The position numbers were made by a program, and so were the translations under genes. Positions 47,401 to 57,329 of a stretch of DNA of 64,000 nucleotides are shown here, piece after piece (the stretch's first letter is position 1; every line of letters begins with the position of its first letter). The DNA comes from Haliotis asinina (taxonomy: Eukaryota; Mollusca; Gastropoda; Lepetellida; Haliotidae): NCBI RefSeq assembly GCF_037392515.1, contig NC_090291.1, positions 14,386,001 to 14,450,000 on the forward strand, read 5' to 3'. The notes below the pieces were generated by a model. That model worked only from the letters and a program-made list of their open reading frames with translations. It made no database searches and was not told the DNA's origin.

Positions 47401-48787
47401 GAAGGTTTTAACAGCCTCATATGCCTCACTAGACAGGGACATGGTTGACACGGCGCATGTTGCATTAAGAAACAGCTGAAACAGAGAATGCAATAATATT
47501 TAACACATGAAGACAGAAGATCTTACTTTACTGTCAGAGCGCAAGTGCAATAATCAGTTGAAGTAATCAGGTCTTCTTACATATACACCATCGTTGACTT
47601 TGTCATCTACACCCAACAGTATAAGAATGATTTTCATTGGATTATGTTGTTACTTGCCGTCAATGTCACGTAAACGTCACGTAGCAACGTCTTGGTCAGC
47701 TAGAATATTGCTGCGTGCGGCGTAAAGCTATACTCACTCACGTCTTGATACGTTTCAGTGTCGACCTCTCGGAAGTGACTGTAACGCTGCCAACATGTGT
47801 TGTCAATATTCCGCTTGTCTCCCTTCATTCGGTGGGCGGACAACATGTCAGTATAGCTTCAATGCACAAGGTGAGGACAGCAACCCTAACACCGTGCCAG
47901 GGGAGGGACCAGCGTCACAAGGTCTGCTAACTGGCGTTGAAAGTGGCGAAGTTGAAGGCCAAGAGTTCAACCTTCAACCTGGTGGTTCTCCTGACAGTGG
48001 GGAGACAGTCCTTGACCCATTGAATGTTGGAGAGGACGAGTTCAATACTGAAACAGTCGAAGGTGAAGGCCAAGGGGTCAACCTTCAACCTGGTGATTCT
48101 CCTGACAGTGGGGAGACAGTCCTTGACCCATTGAATGTTGGAGAGGACGAGTTCAATACTGAAACAGTCGAAGGTGAAGGCCACGGGGTCAACCTTCAAC
48201 CTGGCGATTCTCCTGACAGTGGGGAGACAGTCCTTGACCCATTGAATGTTGGAGAGGACGAGTTCAATACTGAAACAGTCGAAGGTGAAGGCCAAGGGGT
48301 CAACCTTCAACCTGGTGATTCTCCTGACAGTGGGGAGACAGTCCTTGACCCATTGAATGTTGGAGAGGACGAGTTCAATACTGAAACAGTCGAAGGTGAA
48401 GACCACGGGGTCAACCTTCAACCTGGTGATTCTCCTGACAGTGGGGAGACAGTCCTTGACCCATTGAATGTTGGAGAGGACGAGTTCAATACTGAAACAG
48501 TCGAAGGTGAAGGCCAAGGGGTCACCCTTCAACCTGGTGATTCTCCCGACAGTTGGAAGACAGTCCTTGACTCTTTGCATGTTGGAGAGGATGAGGCCAA
48601 TACTGAAACTGATGGAGGTGACGGTCAAGAGGTCAACCTTCAACCTGATGTTTCCCCTGACAATGGGAAAACTGTCATGGACCCTGAGCAAGTTGGAGAA
48701 CAAGAACTGGCTAACACCGCAGCATCAGATGACGAAAGATATCCTGAGAATGATGCCCTAGCTCCTGTGATACCCGTAGTGTCTTAG
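38438..48787 (+). CDS. Gene G: secreted eight-knottin protein with acidic repeat tail (662 aa, nine coding exons)
   Basis: Coding exons: 38438-38593 (52 aa, signal MSGFWCILLLVCGLVTA plus linker), 39771-39881, 41957-42079, 42632-42745, 43843-43956, 44855-44968, 45466-45579, 45825-45938 and 47759-48787. All junctions are phase 0. Each exon from 2 to 9 starts with the first Cys of an ICK domain after a CAG acceptor, giving eight domains with C-x6-C-x5/8-CC-x4-C-x8/11-C. Exons 4-8 are each 114 bp and share NPNDPF-type and CCNNGQC motifs. Exon 9 adds the last knottin (CQYSACLPSFGG) and an acidic tail of seven 37-40-residue repeats. Donors are GT except exon 4, whose end reads CAG|GCGAGA. AATAAA is at 48,977. 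Introns hold a mariner, SINEs, MITEs, a fossil exon and a minisatellite. A secreted multivalent binding or matrix protein is a reasonable guess; nothing here proves a role. Confidence 0.82.
38700..39033 (+). repeat. Type II SINE-like repeat, long copy
   Basis: It runs from about the GTCGTAAGAGGCGACAAACG block through TGACACATGTCATCGGATCC, GTGGTCCAGACCCGATTATT and CATATAGCTGGAATATTGCT to ACTCACTCACTC. The most complete type II copy in the window; it lies in intron 1 of gene G. Confidence 0.7.
40318..41565 (-). mobile_element. Mariner element with long terminal inverted repeats
   Basis: The left end CGAGGGGATGTCAATAAGTT and the right end are perfect inverted repeats for about 28 bp. The left flank is TA; the right flank reads TG, so the target duplication has one mismatch. 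Length is 1,248 bp. It lies in intron 2 of gene G, antisense to it, and its transposase frame is intact. Confidence 0.92.
40373..41425 (-). CDS. Mariner transposase, intact (350 aa)
   Basis: The full-length frame starts MKMNKIEYRAVIKFLV and has the two-part helix-turn-helix DNA-binding region (about residues 1-110, with KRWVNEFKHGRESLEDDPR and GRPTT), the WVPRMLTDEMK linker and the catalytic domain. Catalytic residues: TCDETWIHHYDPESK, HQDSAPVHTS and YSPDLAPSDYHLFPNLK; the last two aspartates are 34 residues apart (D34D). It ends SQGDYVEK just inside the terminal repeat. Usual mariner length is about 345-355 aa, so nothing is missing. No frameshift or stop is seen, which suggests a young and possibly mobile copy. 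Confidence 0.93.
   Translation of the reverse strand: MKMNKIEYRAVIKFLVLEGNLKNIAERLSAVYGTSSPSSATIKRWVNEFKHGRESLEDDPRPGRPTTNTSQENIDRVHRLVLENRRITLHVLEENTGISHGSIETILHKHLFMSKECARWVPRMLTDEMKQTRVTISNSMLTRCNKNPEDFHFRLVTCDETWIHHYDPESKQESMEWRHVTSPMTKKFKASRSVQKVMATVFGDSKGVIHIHYLPKGRTMNGEYYANLLRQVRQSVKEKRRGKIRRGIPLHQDSAPVHTSRVAAAAVQECGYEILPHPRYSPDLAPSDYHLFPNLKKHVRGRRFQDDNELIAATEAWFEDQNGTFYRDGNSDWQKRWNKCLDSQGDYVEK
41627..41775. mobile_element. Foldback MITE, about 150 bp
   Basis: GGGCCCCATTTCACAAAACT at the left pairs with AGTTTTATGAAACGGGGCC-like sequence at the right, and CGTAAGCCTAAGATCTC pairs with GAGACCTTAGGCTTACG. The whole element is a near-perfect hairpin in intron 2 of gene G. Confidence 0.8.
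41845..41942 (+). repeat. SINE copy ending 14 bp before exon 3 of gene G
   Basis: GATTCCCCGCATTGGACCTA, GCGGGAGTACTGCTAAAAGC and AACTCACTCACT, then TATTTCGTTGTTTCAG and the exon. The SINE tail is part of the 3' splice region. Confidence 0.7.
43977..44090 (+). repeat. tRNA-derived SINE copy in intron 5 of gene G
   Basis: GCGAGGTAGCCCATTGGTTA head, AAAGCGTTCGCTCGCCACAC, GGGTTGGATGCCCC and CCGCCGTGATATTGCTG. It starts 20 bp after the exon 5 donor. Confidence 0.7.
44415..44578 (+). repeat. Type II SINE-like repeat in intron 5 of gene G
   Basis: TGGCTGACACATGTT, ATCGATGCTCATTATGT, GGATTGTCTGGTCCGGACTC and GTATAGCTGGAAAATTGCTT in order. Confidence 0.6.
45268..45335 (+). pseudogene. Fossil 114-bp ICK exon of gene G
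   Basis: Between exons 6 and 7 the second half of the repeated exon survives: TGTAATAATGGTCATTGTCA, then AGGTGTAGCGCAGGTAACGA and CCAA|GTGAAT at the former donor. The first half with its acceptor and the CC pair is missing, and a Gly codon has become Cys. It was once a ninth single-exon knottin. Confidence 0.8.
45590..45690. mobile_element. Small foldback MITE-like element
   Basis: ATTCTCTAAACGTTCGTA at the left pairs with TACGAACGTTTCGAGAGTA at the right around a GCCC/GGGC core. It starts about 10 bp after the exon 7 donor of gene G. Confidence 0.55.
46000..46740. repeat. 9-bp minisatellite (GGTCAYCRT), about 80 units
   Basis: GGTCATCAT, GGTCACCGT and GGTCACCAT units alternate, with occasional 7-base GGTCATT interruptions that form longer repeat blocks. 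Because 9 is a multiple of 3 and the unit has no stop, most frames stay open for long stretches. It lies in intron 8 of gene G. Confidence 0.95.
47149..47290 (+). repeat. tRNA-derived SINE copy in intron 8 of gene G
   Basis: GGTTGCGGGAGGTAAACTAC head, CGTCACGTCGAAGATCACGA, TTTGATTCCCC and CCCATTTCTGGTGCC. Confidence 0.6.
47692..47742 (+). repeat. SINE tail directly upstream of exon 9 of gene G
   Basis: AGAATATTGCTGCGTGCGGC, GTAAAGCTATACTCACTCAC and then CGTCTTGATACGTTTCAG, where the exon begins at 47,759. Confidence 0.7.
47936..48721 (+). repeat. 111-bp coding repeat: acidic tail of gene G
   Basis: Seven copies start at 47,936 (120 bp), 48,056, 48,167, 48,278, 48,389, 48,500 and 48,611. The protein unit starts VEGEGQGVNLQPGDSPDSGE and carries VLDPLNVGEDEF. 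Copies 2-5 are nearly identical and alternate GQG and HG at the same place; copies 1, 6 and 7 have drifted. The unit has many Glu and Asp, no Cys and no Lys or Arg in its core copies. It is likely extended and strongly acidic, possibly ion-binding. Confidence 0.93.
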
Positions 48788-48976
48788 GCTCCAGGGTGTC
48801 AAGGTGTCTGATGTCTCACAGACCTGTATGTGCCGTCAAGAGTCATTAGTAAAAACGGGAGCGTTGGCAATTCAATTGAATTTTAAAAGAAACAATGTAT
48901 TTTAAGTCAGACGCTATTGATCCTCTTCAAGCCAATACGAAAACAACGTCGTTTCAGATTTGAATTTTGGAAAATC

Positions 48977-48986
48977 AATAAATAAA
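48977..48986 (+). terminator. Poly(A) signals of gene G
   Basis: Overlapping AATAAATAAA lies 190 bp after the gene G stop codon. Confidence 0.6.
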
Positions 48987-48989
48987 TGT

Positions 48990-50460
48990 AAAGTTACGTT
49001 GTGTTCAGCCCCAGTTACCACTTCTTATTGAGTGAGTACCGAAAAACGATCACATTCGTCCGATACATGTAGTTGCTTGTCGTAATCCAACGCATGTATG
49101 CCACACTTGATGTGAGGTTGCAAAATTGGAAGAACACGGAAGACGAAATTGAGGTGAAAAGTAACTAGTTCAAATTATTCGACAACAAACGCTTATTGGC
49201 GAACATACACGTATACATTTTAGCATTCAGTGCGATAGAGTCTTGTGATATCGCGTGAAAATATTCATGAATCAGTTAATATCTTATCCATTAATACCCT
49301 GCACCCTGTCATAATTTCAACAGTCACAGGAAAATGCCAGTAGGCCACGATGACAGGATGTATGCAAGTAGTCTTTGGTGTTTCGGCTAGTTTATGCATT
49401 GACCATAATGCCGTGTTTCAGGGTTAAACTTGGTCAGTAGGCTAGCCTTGTGGTCCACCTGAGTTCTGTACCCACATGTAGGAAGTCCATTCCTGTTGTC
49501 CAATTGCAAATTGTCGTATACATTACAAATATACATAAAACCTATATGTATATAAATGCATATATATGAAGCACATGCGGTCGGTTAACGTAAAACATTA
49601 TTATGCATGCATGCATTCTGTAAATGGAATGTTTCATCTCAATGCATCATTCATGATCGAATGAATCTCAGTAATAAATTCACATCTTTAAATTACGTTT
49701 CAATTATTTTTTCCCCAGAGTCTTGTTTCTGTCAAACCCTAGAGACTAAATCAAATCTAAAGTCCCACATGTACAAACGATAGATACCTTTTTCGAACAT
49801 GCTTTGAAATCATAAAAAACAAATATGGCCACTACGTAAAAGGGACATTATTTTAGATCGTTACAACCGTAGATATATGTTTCTGATTTTACATCAAGTG
49901 GCGGGAGTAAAAGTAAAGTTCGTAAGATCCTTCGGTTCGTCATAAACGTTGGCTCCATGCCCATTGTCCTCAAGAGAAACATTACGTCACTTCCACATTG
50001 CTTCATAGTATTCTTTTGACGACATATGCCATGTGTGACGTGTATCATAGCTGACGTCATGCCATTGTCATTCCTCACACATAATGCAGTTTTCTGATTG
50101 GTTGAGCACTCTTCTGTTACCCCGCTTACAGATGAGTAATGTTACCCGCTGGGAATGTCGAATAGTCGGAAATCATTTGGTACTTACTTACGGAATTACG
50201 TGTCACTAATTCTTATCTTAAATAATTGTGTCACGTATGATGCACGGAAAAAAACAAATATTTTACAAATGCTTAGCTTATCGGTGAAAGGGAGATAACT
50301 CTAAATTTGCTTTTCATGTCAGCTGGTCTGATTGCCTAACCTTGGGCCTTGGGACTCATTATTATCCGTTATCCGTGCTTAAAAGCAGTGGCACCAAAGT
50401 GGTAAATGTTTGCTTCCTCCAAGACCCTTAACCGTCCTTCGATTAACTTATTATGTTGTG
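48990..50460. other. No gene seen
   Basis: Intergenic sequence after gene G. A 76-codon minus-strand frame at 49,848-50,078 has no recognised motif. Confidence 0.4.
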
Positions 50461-50462
50461 AT

Positions 50463-50642
50463 ACCTTCAGTCAACCCATGCTTTGGGCGACTAACGGGAT
50501 CTGATGGTCAGCAAACTGACGTGGATGACACATACTGTCGGTTCCCAAATGCGTAGATCAACGCTCATAATGTTGATCACTGGATTATCTGGTCCAGATT
50601 CGATTATTTACAGACTGCTCAATCACTAAACTCACTCACTCA
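50463..50642 (+). repeat. Type II SINE-like repeat
   Basis: GGGCGACTAACGGGATCTGA, GATGACACATACTGTCGGTT, GATTATCTGGTCCAGATTCG and an ACTCACTCACTCA tail. Confidence 0.65.
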
Positions 50643-51570
50643 TTATCTATATACCCGACAAATTTATCTCACATGAATAGTAGGTTTCTATGTAAGTGGT
50701 ACTTACATTCATTGTCATATGCAGCCCGAGATGGAAGAAGGAGCTGGTTACCCCTGCTGTGTCCAGTGTACGATGTCGGCTCAGCTGACGTGGGAAAGCG
50801 TCGATGCTGCTGTCAGAACGCTCTCCACCAACCCACACTAAAAGCATACATTAAGATCCGTCTATGTCCTATTATAGAGGTGGGGGTTTTGTTTCAAGAA
50901 GGAATACGTCACAATGTATTTTGGGAAATCGAATTGTCCAGAAACACTTCGAATAGTTTCCAGTATCTGACAATGGATGTTACAAACTTCTACATAATAT
51001 CATGATGGATATACACTGAGGAAAAATTGATTTTTCCGAAAAATTAAAATATATCTACTTGACACATGGGTGGGAATACAGTTCCATGCTCACAACACGT
51101 GCTTGGAGTTTCAAGTAAAGAAAAGGTCATTACGAATCATGACACAAAACACAACTTATGTCAACTTACTAAATATATGGTGCTTTTAAATATTTCGCCC
51201 ATTGTTGAAATAGACTGCATATGGGTACGAATATGTTCCTTTCCTCAGTTGCTAATGTATGGATATGCATTTACATATTGAGAGAGACACAAAATTAAAC
51301 GTATTATGTATCACATGCAGTTGCAAAACCATTTGTTTAATTATTATAACAATGAGCCACAACAGGTTTTAAACATGCATTTTGCCAACGGGCATATATT
51401 CATTATTAGTGACGCCAGTATTGGTGACTAGTGAACACTGACAGACAGTATGTAGATTTCTGTAATGCACATCTGTACTTACATTTTCGTTGTAAAAAAT
51501 CTGGAACTGGAAAAATCGTAAGGTATTAAAGTTTACCTTCTGCGAATGTGTACGTGTTTCACATTTTCAG

Positions 51571-51652
51571 CCCATTTTCTGGTGTCCCCCGCCGTGATAT
51601 TGCTGGAATATTGCTAAAAGGCGGCGTAAAACTAAACTCATTCACTCACTCT
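51571..51652 (+). repeat. SINE 3' half
   Basis: CCCATTTTCTGGTGTCCCCC, GATATTGCTGGAATATTGCT, GGCGGCGTAAAACTAAACTC and a short ATTCACTCACT tail. Confidence 0.75.
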
Positions 51653-51876
51653 AAGGTAAACATTACTTTCATTCTTGCGACACTCGGCCATTTACTGTGA
51701 TAAGTAGGGATACATTGGGATCGTATGTTGTCAAAACACGAACATTCAAATAGGTAGTGAAATTCGTCGGCTATCGCCGGTGAGTTACCAAGATAACAAT
51801 TTCTGTTTATTCTTGACGATGGCCGATAGTACAGAGTGACATACGTGACATTGGCCGTTTGTTCACAGAGTGACAT
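51646..51876 (-). mobile_element. LINE C-terminal fragment
   Basis: The minus-strand frame ends in ADEFHYLFECSCFDN, IRSQ and ARMKVMFTLE, the zinc-knuckle-like end of LINE reverse transcriptases, as in the copy at 13.57 kb (ENEFHFLFEC). Severely truncated. Confidence 0.6.
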
Positions 51877-52185
51877 ACGTGACGATGGCCGTTTGTATGT
51901 TTCATGTACACATCGGCAAACTTTCTTGACAAGACAATACAGTCAGAATGTTTGTCAAAGCCTGACTGGATAAGTTCCCGCCAGGGCCGAGATCCTAGCT
52001 ATTTTCTGCAAGCACTGGGCTGTTCTTCATAGAAGTATAGAAGTTGTCATAGAAGTAGTGGCTTGCCAGGGTACCAGATTTCGACGTTGTGCAAACCGAC
52101 ACAGTTAACGAGTGCCACTTCTATCAAGTAGTGTTCCCGTTATCTCTAGCATTCTACATACGTACATGGGAATAACGGAGATATA

Positions 52186-53431
52186 CGAGGGTTGATTGAT
52201 GAGTTTTGAGCCTACCACTGAAGGAGTGTGGTACAGATGAAATCATTTGGTGTGCTGATAGAGCAATCAAGTAGAGCCACAAACACAAAACGTGGAAGTA
52301 TTTGACGCATTATTTAAGAGAGAGCAAGGTATAGACTGCAGAGGGGGTCACCTGGTGACTACAAATGGAAAAAGAACAAGAGAAACGAGTTGTGATCAAG
52401 TACCTTTGGAAGAAAGGCTTGACACCAACTGAGATTTTTGAGGATATGTCATCTATACGAGGGGACGATGCCTCAACACATGCAACGGTAAAAAGATGGG
52501 TGGCGGAATTCAAACGTGGGCGAACGAGCATTGAAGATGAACCCCGTCCCGGCCCAAGTGTTGTGTCTTCAACGCCGAATCCTGGATATAGTTATGGATG
52601 ACCGAAGAGTGACCCAGCGATAGTTAGCCAACTTAGTGGACACCTCTCAGGAGCGAGTGCATTTCATTCTGACTGATATTTTAGGAATGCACAAGGTGTC
52701 TGCTCGATGGGTCCCCAAACTTTTGTCAGCGGATCAGAAGCACCAAAGAGAGCAGCTCTCCAGAGAGAATCTCAAGCTTTTTGAAGGTGATCCAGAGACG
52801 TTTCTCAGACGATTAGGTATCATAGATGAAACATGGGTCCATCACTTTGAGCCTGAATGGAAACACGTCACATCTCCTACTCCAAAGAAGGCAAAGTCAG
52901 TTCCTTCAGCTGGGAAAATCATGGCCTCTGCTTTTGGGGGGGATTCTGAAAGCGTAATCATGGTGGACTGGCTTCCTATCACCGGGGCTTACTGTGTGGA
53001 ACTCTTGAAACAGTTGAGAGAAAAAATTAAAGCTACACGACGTGGAAAGTGGACAAAACGAGTCCTTTATCACCATGACAATGCTCCAGCTCACACGTCA
53101 ATGATTGCATGGCACAATCCATGAAATGGGCTTTAAACGTCTTCCACATCCGCCCTCTTCACCTGATTTGGCCCCGTCGGACTATCATCTGTTCCGTCAG
53201 CTGAAAAGACATTTAGCAGGAACTCATTTCCAGTCCGATGATGACGTTATTGCAGTCGTAATCAACATTTTCACTAGCAAAAATGTTGACTTCTATAAAC
53301 GTGGCATAATGGCACTTCAGCATCGCTGGCACAAGTGTGTAGACCTAAAAGGTGATTATGTTGAGAATAGGTTTCATATAAAATGGATTATCTTTTCCTT
53401 GTTAGGCTCAAAACTCATCAATCACCCCTCG
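52186..53431 (+). mobile_element. Second mariner element, frameshifted
   Basis: Inverted repeats CGAGGGTTGATTGATGAGTT and its near-perfect reverse (one mismatch) are flanked by TA on both sides, 1,246 bp in all. The transposase is split into three frames at about 52,365-52,601, 52,636-53,124 and 53,105-53,434, with KRWVAEFKRG, ARWVPKLLS, IDETWVHHFEPE, HHDNAPAHTS and SSPDLAPSDYHLF. At least two frame breaks make it inactive. Same broad family as the intact copy at 40.3 kb, but clearly diverged. Confidence 0.9.
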
Positions 53432-53454
53432 TAATTGTGTGTTCACCTTCTGTA

Positions 53455-53582
53455 AAACCATCAGGTCAATGCTCATTTTGTTGATCACTGGATTGTCTGG
53501 TCCAGACCCGATTATTTACAGACCCCGCCATATACCTGGAATATTGCTGAGTGCGGCGTAAAACGTAACTCATTCATTCACA
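53455..53582 (+). repeat. Type II SINE-like repeat
   Basis: ATCAGGTCAATGCTCATTTT, GATTGTCTGGTCCAGACCCG, CATATACCTGGAATATTGCT and GAGTGCGGCGTAAAACGTAA. Confidence 0.65.
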
Positions 53583-54764
53583 CATAAATTCAAACTGGAG
53601 TGATGAATCGCCGTTGTAGAATCTGATAATGGGCGTTGTTTCCATTGAACGTACAAAAATGTACACCCTTGGTACATTTACTGGAGTGATTCGACAAGTA
53701 TCATGCATCGTCTTGGAAACATACTTGTCCCTTGTCAGATTGTTTGTTTCGTGGTACCATTGCTAAACTGGTAAAACGGACAATTTGTCATTGATAAAAA
53801 ATATGATTCTCTGCATATAATTCCATTTCCAGCACCTTGTCTACTATTTGATTATTCCTGTGCTAACAAATTCACTCATGACAAGCAGAACCAAAGTGCA
53901 CTCTGTGAAACAATGAACACGAAATACAATACACCCTGGATATGATGCCATGTTTTTACCAACACGGATTTTCTGCCTGTACAATACCCTGATTATAATA
54001 CCAAACTGGATTCGCCAATGATATGTGGCACAGAGGGTCATTTGTCCCTGGTTTTAATGCCAATTACACAGGCTGCACATAGTATACATGCCTTAAACGG
54101 TTGATTGACTTGACTCATATTTTAATTGACGAAACTCCCTGCTGCTTTAAGTAGTTTTGTAATTCCATCTAGAATAAGAAATGTGACAATACACTTCCCT
54201 TATAGCCGCTGGGGTATCCAGTTATTCAAGGCTCATTGCAAGGGACATCAGCTCAGTGACCTTGTTGATTGCACAAGTCAACTACATGGCATTATAAGCA
54301 TGTTGGATTGTACTTGCAATGCTTGGTTTCTCGAGTGCAACTGGCGATACATTTCCTTCAGGGGCAGTCCACAATCTACAAGCACTGTTTAATATACTGT
54401 TCCAACATATAATTTGCAAATTTCATATCTCAGGCTGTTCGTAACACTCGGAGTATATTCTCGTGATCCCCTCCGACAGTGACCGTAACATCAGCAACTA
54501 CTTATTTTAAGAAAACATATTGTCCAATAATATAATAACAATCCATCCGATGATAAATGTTACCAACATATTCTGTTCACCCGAGGAGAGCATTGTGTCC
54601 TCAAGGAAATGCTTCATGTTGAGTAGGATTGTATTGTAGGCCATCATATCTAGCGCCCTGTATGGTGTTTTTGTATCCTAGCACTATGGGTCAAGAAGCC
54701 TCTAATTCAGATAAACTCGTCACTTGTCTCACTTGTCACTTGTAACCTCGGCAATGTCTGTTTA

Positions 54765-55030
54765 TATACGTCATCAGGAGGATGTGCGTATGGCATATCA
54801 TGCAACTGCGGAGACAAATACACAGGCGAGACATCACTTATTGTTTGATCGGCATTCTAGAAGTTGGTGACTCAAAAACGGAAGATGCAACTTTATGTAT
54901 GTCAACTTACTGTTTATTGCATGTGACGTTTCGACGTAGATTTTAGCTTGACAGCTATGTAGAAACCTACATCGAAACGTCATTCTATGCACTGAATAGG
55001 AGGTTGTCATCAATAAAGTTGGGTCCCACA
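54765..55030 (+). mobile_element. Penelope-like element remnant (GIY-YIG endonuclease start and 3' region)
   Basis: At 54,776-54,845 the frame reads GGCAYGISCNCGDKYTGETS, like the start of the GIY-YIG endonuclease of Penelope-like elements (Y-x-I-x-C-x-CG-x-x-Y-x-GET). A stop follows at once. Downstream lie a GAAACGTC hairpin and AATAAAGTTG, also usual in these elements. Assignment rests on short motifs. Confidence 0.45.
54921..54985 (+). ncRNA. Candidate decayed hammerhead ribozyme motif
   Basis: ATGTAG-AAAC-CTACAT forms a perfect six-pair stem, followed by CGAAACGTC, the conserved 3' core and cleavage triplet of hammerheads. The 5' core that should read CTGANGA is TTGACAGCT, so catalysis is unlikely. 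A mirror copy of GACGTTTCGACGTAG just upstream makes a larger inverted repeat. Confidence 0.35.
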
Positions 55031-55159
55031 GCACCATGGATAACACAGAACACAAGGCATGAAACCATCTGACATGAAATCTTCCCTTTCGGCACACGAT
55101 TCTATAAATCAACATCAACACATAGAAAAGTGGAAACTGTAATAAAGCATCGAAATCCA

Positions 55160-55929
55160 AAGAAAGAAGTCAGCCATTAATCGAGATAAAGACATTTGCC
55201 TTGTCAGTGTGTTCTCCATTGTGCTCCCATTGCCGGCGTCATCCTTACATTGTTATCTGAGTACATTAATCCTACCCTACTGGCTTCGTATTGTATTATC
55301 GAGGATCAGGGCAATTTTCCACTAATTAGCACGAAGTCAACAACTCAAGAACCAATCGATCTCTTGTGGACGATCGGGTGCTGGAATGTTAAAGGTTAGA
55401 AAACACTCGGAATATGTGTGTACACCATTCTAAATAATAAAGACACATAGATAGTAATGATAATAATTCACGTATACAGCGGCTAGTATCCACCTGACTA
55501 GTTGCTCCCTGGACGCTGTATTCAGAATTTGATTATCATTACCCCGGATAAACCAAGCTGCCTCTTAGGCGCTAGAAGGTTATAGTCACATGACTCTATC
55601 TCACCGAGTACCCATTTTCTGCTGGGTGAACAGAGGCACATTTGAACAAACTCACTTGCCTAAGGTGAGACCACGTTTCCCATGTGCTTCGTTGTGGGGC
55701 AGGACCGAAGTCCTAGAAACTATCGGGAGTTACACTGCCAAACACGGCCACCCATCCAAGGACTGTCCGAACTCAATGGTGCTTATCTTCAACTGATGGT
55801 GACCTGAGCACTACGCACAGGACCACTCGCCACCACAGTGTTCCGATATGAAATATTATACACGGTATGGACATAAGCGGGAACTTCTGCGCTTTTGCGC
55901 TTTTATGAAGTATCAGTAAAAGACAATAC
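55160..55929. other. No gene seen
   Basis: Only short frames. Around 55,500-55,700 there are pieces resembling the tRNA-Leu-like repeat of 35.9-36.3 kb, too weak to delimit. Confidence 0.35.
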
Positions 55930-56400
55930 TTTTGAATGGATGCTTTGGTTAGCTCTATCGAACAAACTAAACAAGAGTGTTCATTACACACGTGTGTGCA
56001 CCTGCCACCAGATAAGTGGAATATATGTGCAGAGACTTTGCTTGCACAACTATATGAATATGCTAATGTGACATCCATATGCGGTGATTTTAGCAGTAGA
56101 TGCGACCCAGAGGCAGATTATATTGAAGGTTTTGACGTTATTCCTGTCAGGGAGGACAATTTGCATGCTGTAGACAGCTATAGAAGTTTGGGGTTGGACT
56201 TTTTAGTGAGGTCTAATATGCGTATGTTGAATGAACGAAGTGATGGAAAGAAAAAATTACGTATGTTTCCAATTTGGGTTCATCTATCATTGATAACTGT
56301 TTTGTTTCAAAAGAATGTTTAGGTCATTTTAGCAATTTCAAAATGCAGCGTCCCTCTGTACATATTCACATTAAAGTCCACAAGTCTTGAATCATTATCT
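55930..56400 (+). mobile_element. LINE endonuclease-domain fragment
   Basis: The frame shows SICGDFSSRCDPEADYIEG, LGLDFLVRSNMRMLNERSDG and, one frame away, SNLGSSIIDNCFVSKECLGH, the order of AP-endonuclease motifs (GDFN, then SS-x-ID) in LINEs. A shift near 56,270 separates the two parts. Confidence 0.65.
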
Positions 56401-56876
56401 TTGTACATTATGATCTTAACGTATTTGACAAATAGTAAACAGAGTAAGGAAATTATGCCAAATGCATGTGTCCAGATCTGTATTCATGTAATATGACGTA
56501 CGATGCCAAACAGATGTTGCAAATAGTAGATGCTGCCTGTCTGGACACATTCCTATGAGTCCAATGTGTGTTAAAGTGGGAAACGTTTGTGGTTTCTGTT
56601 TTGAGCAGATGTACTTCACGAGTTTCAAGGACGTGGATACGTTTCATCATGAATCACTATTTTGGCATGGGAAGTGATAACGACATTCGTCACCTGCAGA
56701 TGGTGAGTTACAGAGTTGGTTTGTTGTTCAATGCCCCAATTCGAGAGATATGGCGGCGGTCACTAATTCAGAACTTTATTTATGAGCAGACAGAATCGAA
56801 TCAGAAGATGAGGAAATCCTGTTTGTACTTGATAGGCTTGGAGTAAATGACTAAACTTATCATGAAATTGCCCAGT

Positions 56877-57327
56877 GTTCCGTTGTTCAAAACAACCTTA
56901 GCTAAGATCAACCTTAAACACTAAGGTTATAGTTACGATCACCTGAAAAAAGATACGCCCCTTGCACAAAACAACCTTGGGGCAACCTGAACTCAGACTC
57001 CAACCTTAGCCGTACACCCAACTAAGGCTGAACTCTTCAGCGCAGGAGTACTGACAGCGTCCCTAGTTACAACGTAAATTCAGCATGTCCAGTTGACTCG
57101 TTCTATCTCTGTACACTCTACTTCCTCAAACATCTCTCAATCTCGTTGCATAAAAGAAAGCAACCACCGTATACACTTCCCAACCTTACGGATGCTAGGG
57201 TGGGTCGGTCCAACCTTAGTTATCAATCGTACAGTTTCGTACAACTGGAGGCTAACATTAGCAAAGGTCTAAGATTGTAATATAATATTGACCTTAAGAG
57301 ATAAGGGTGTTTTGAACAACGGAGAAC
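56877..57327. mobile_element. MITE of about 450 bp with terminal inverted repeats
   Basis: GTTCCGTTGTTCAAAACAAC at the left pairs with GTGTTTTGAACAACGGAGAAC at the right; internal CCTTAG/CTAAGG pairs continue inward. No coding sequence inside. Confidence 0.75.
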
Positions 57328-57329
57328 AG

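Noticed and set aside
49848-50078. 76-codon minus-strand frame
   Set aside because: No family resemblance and no splice sites; likely chance.
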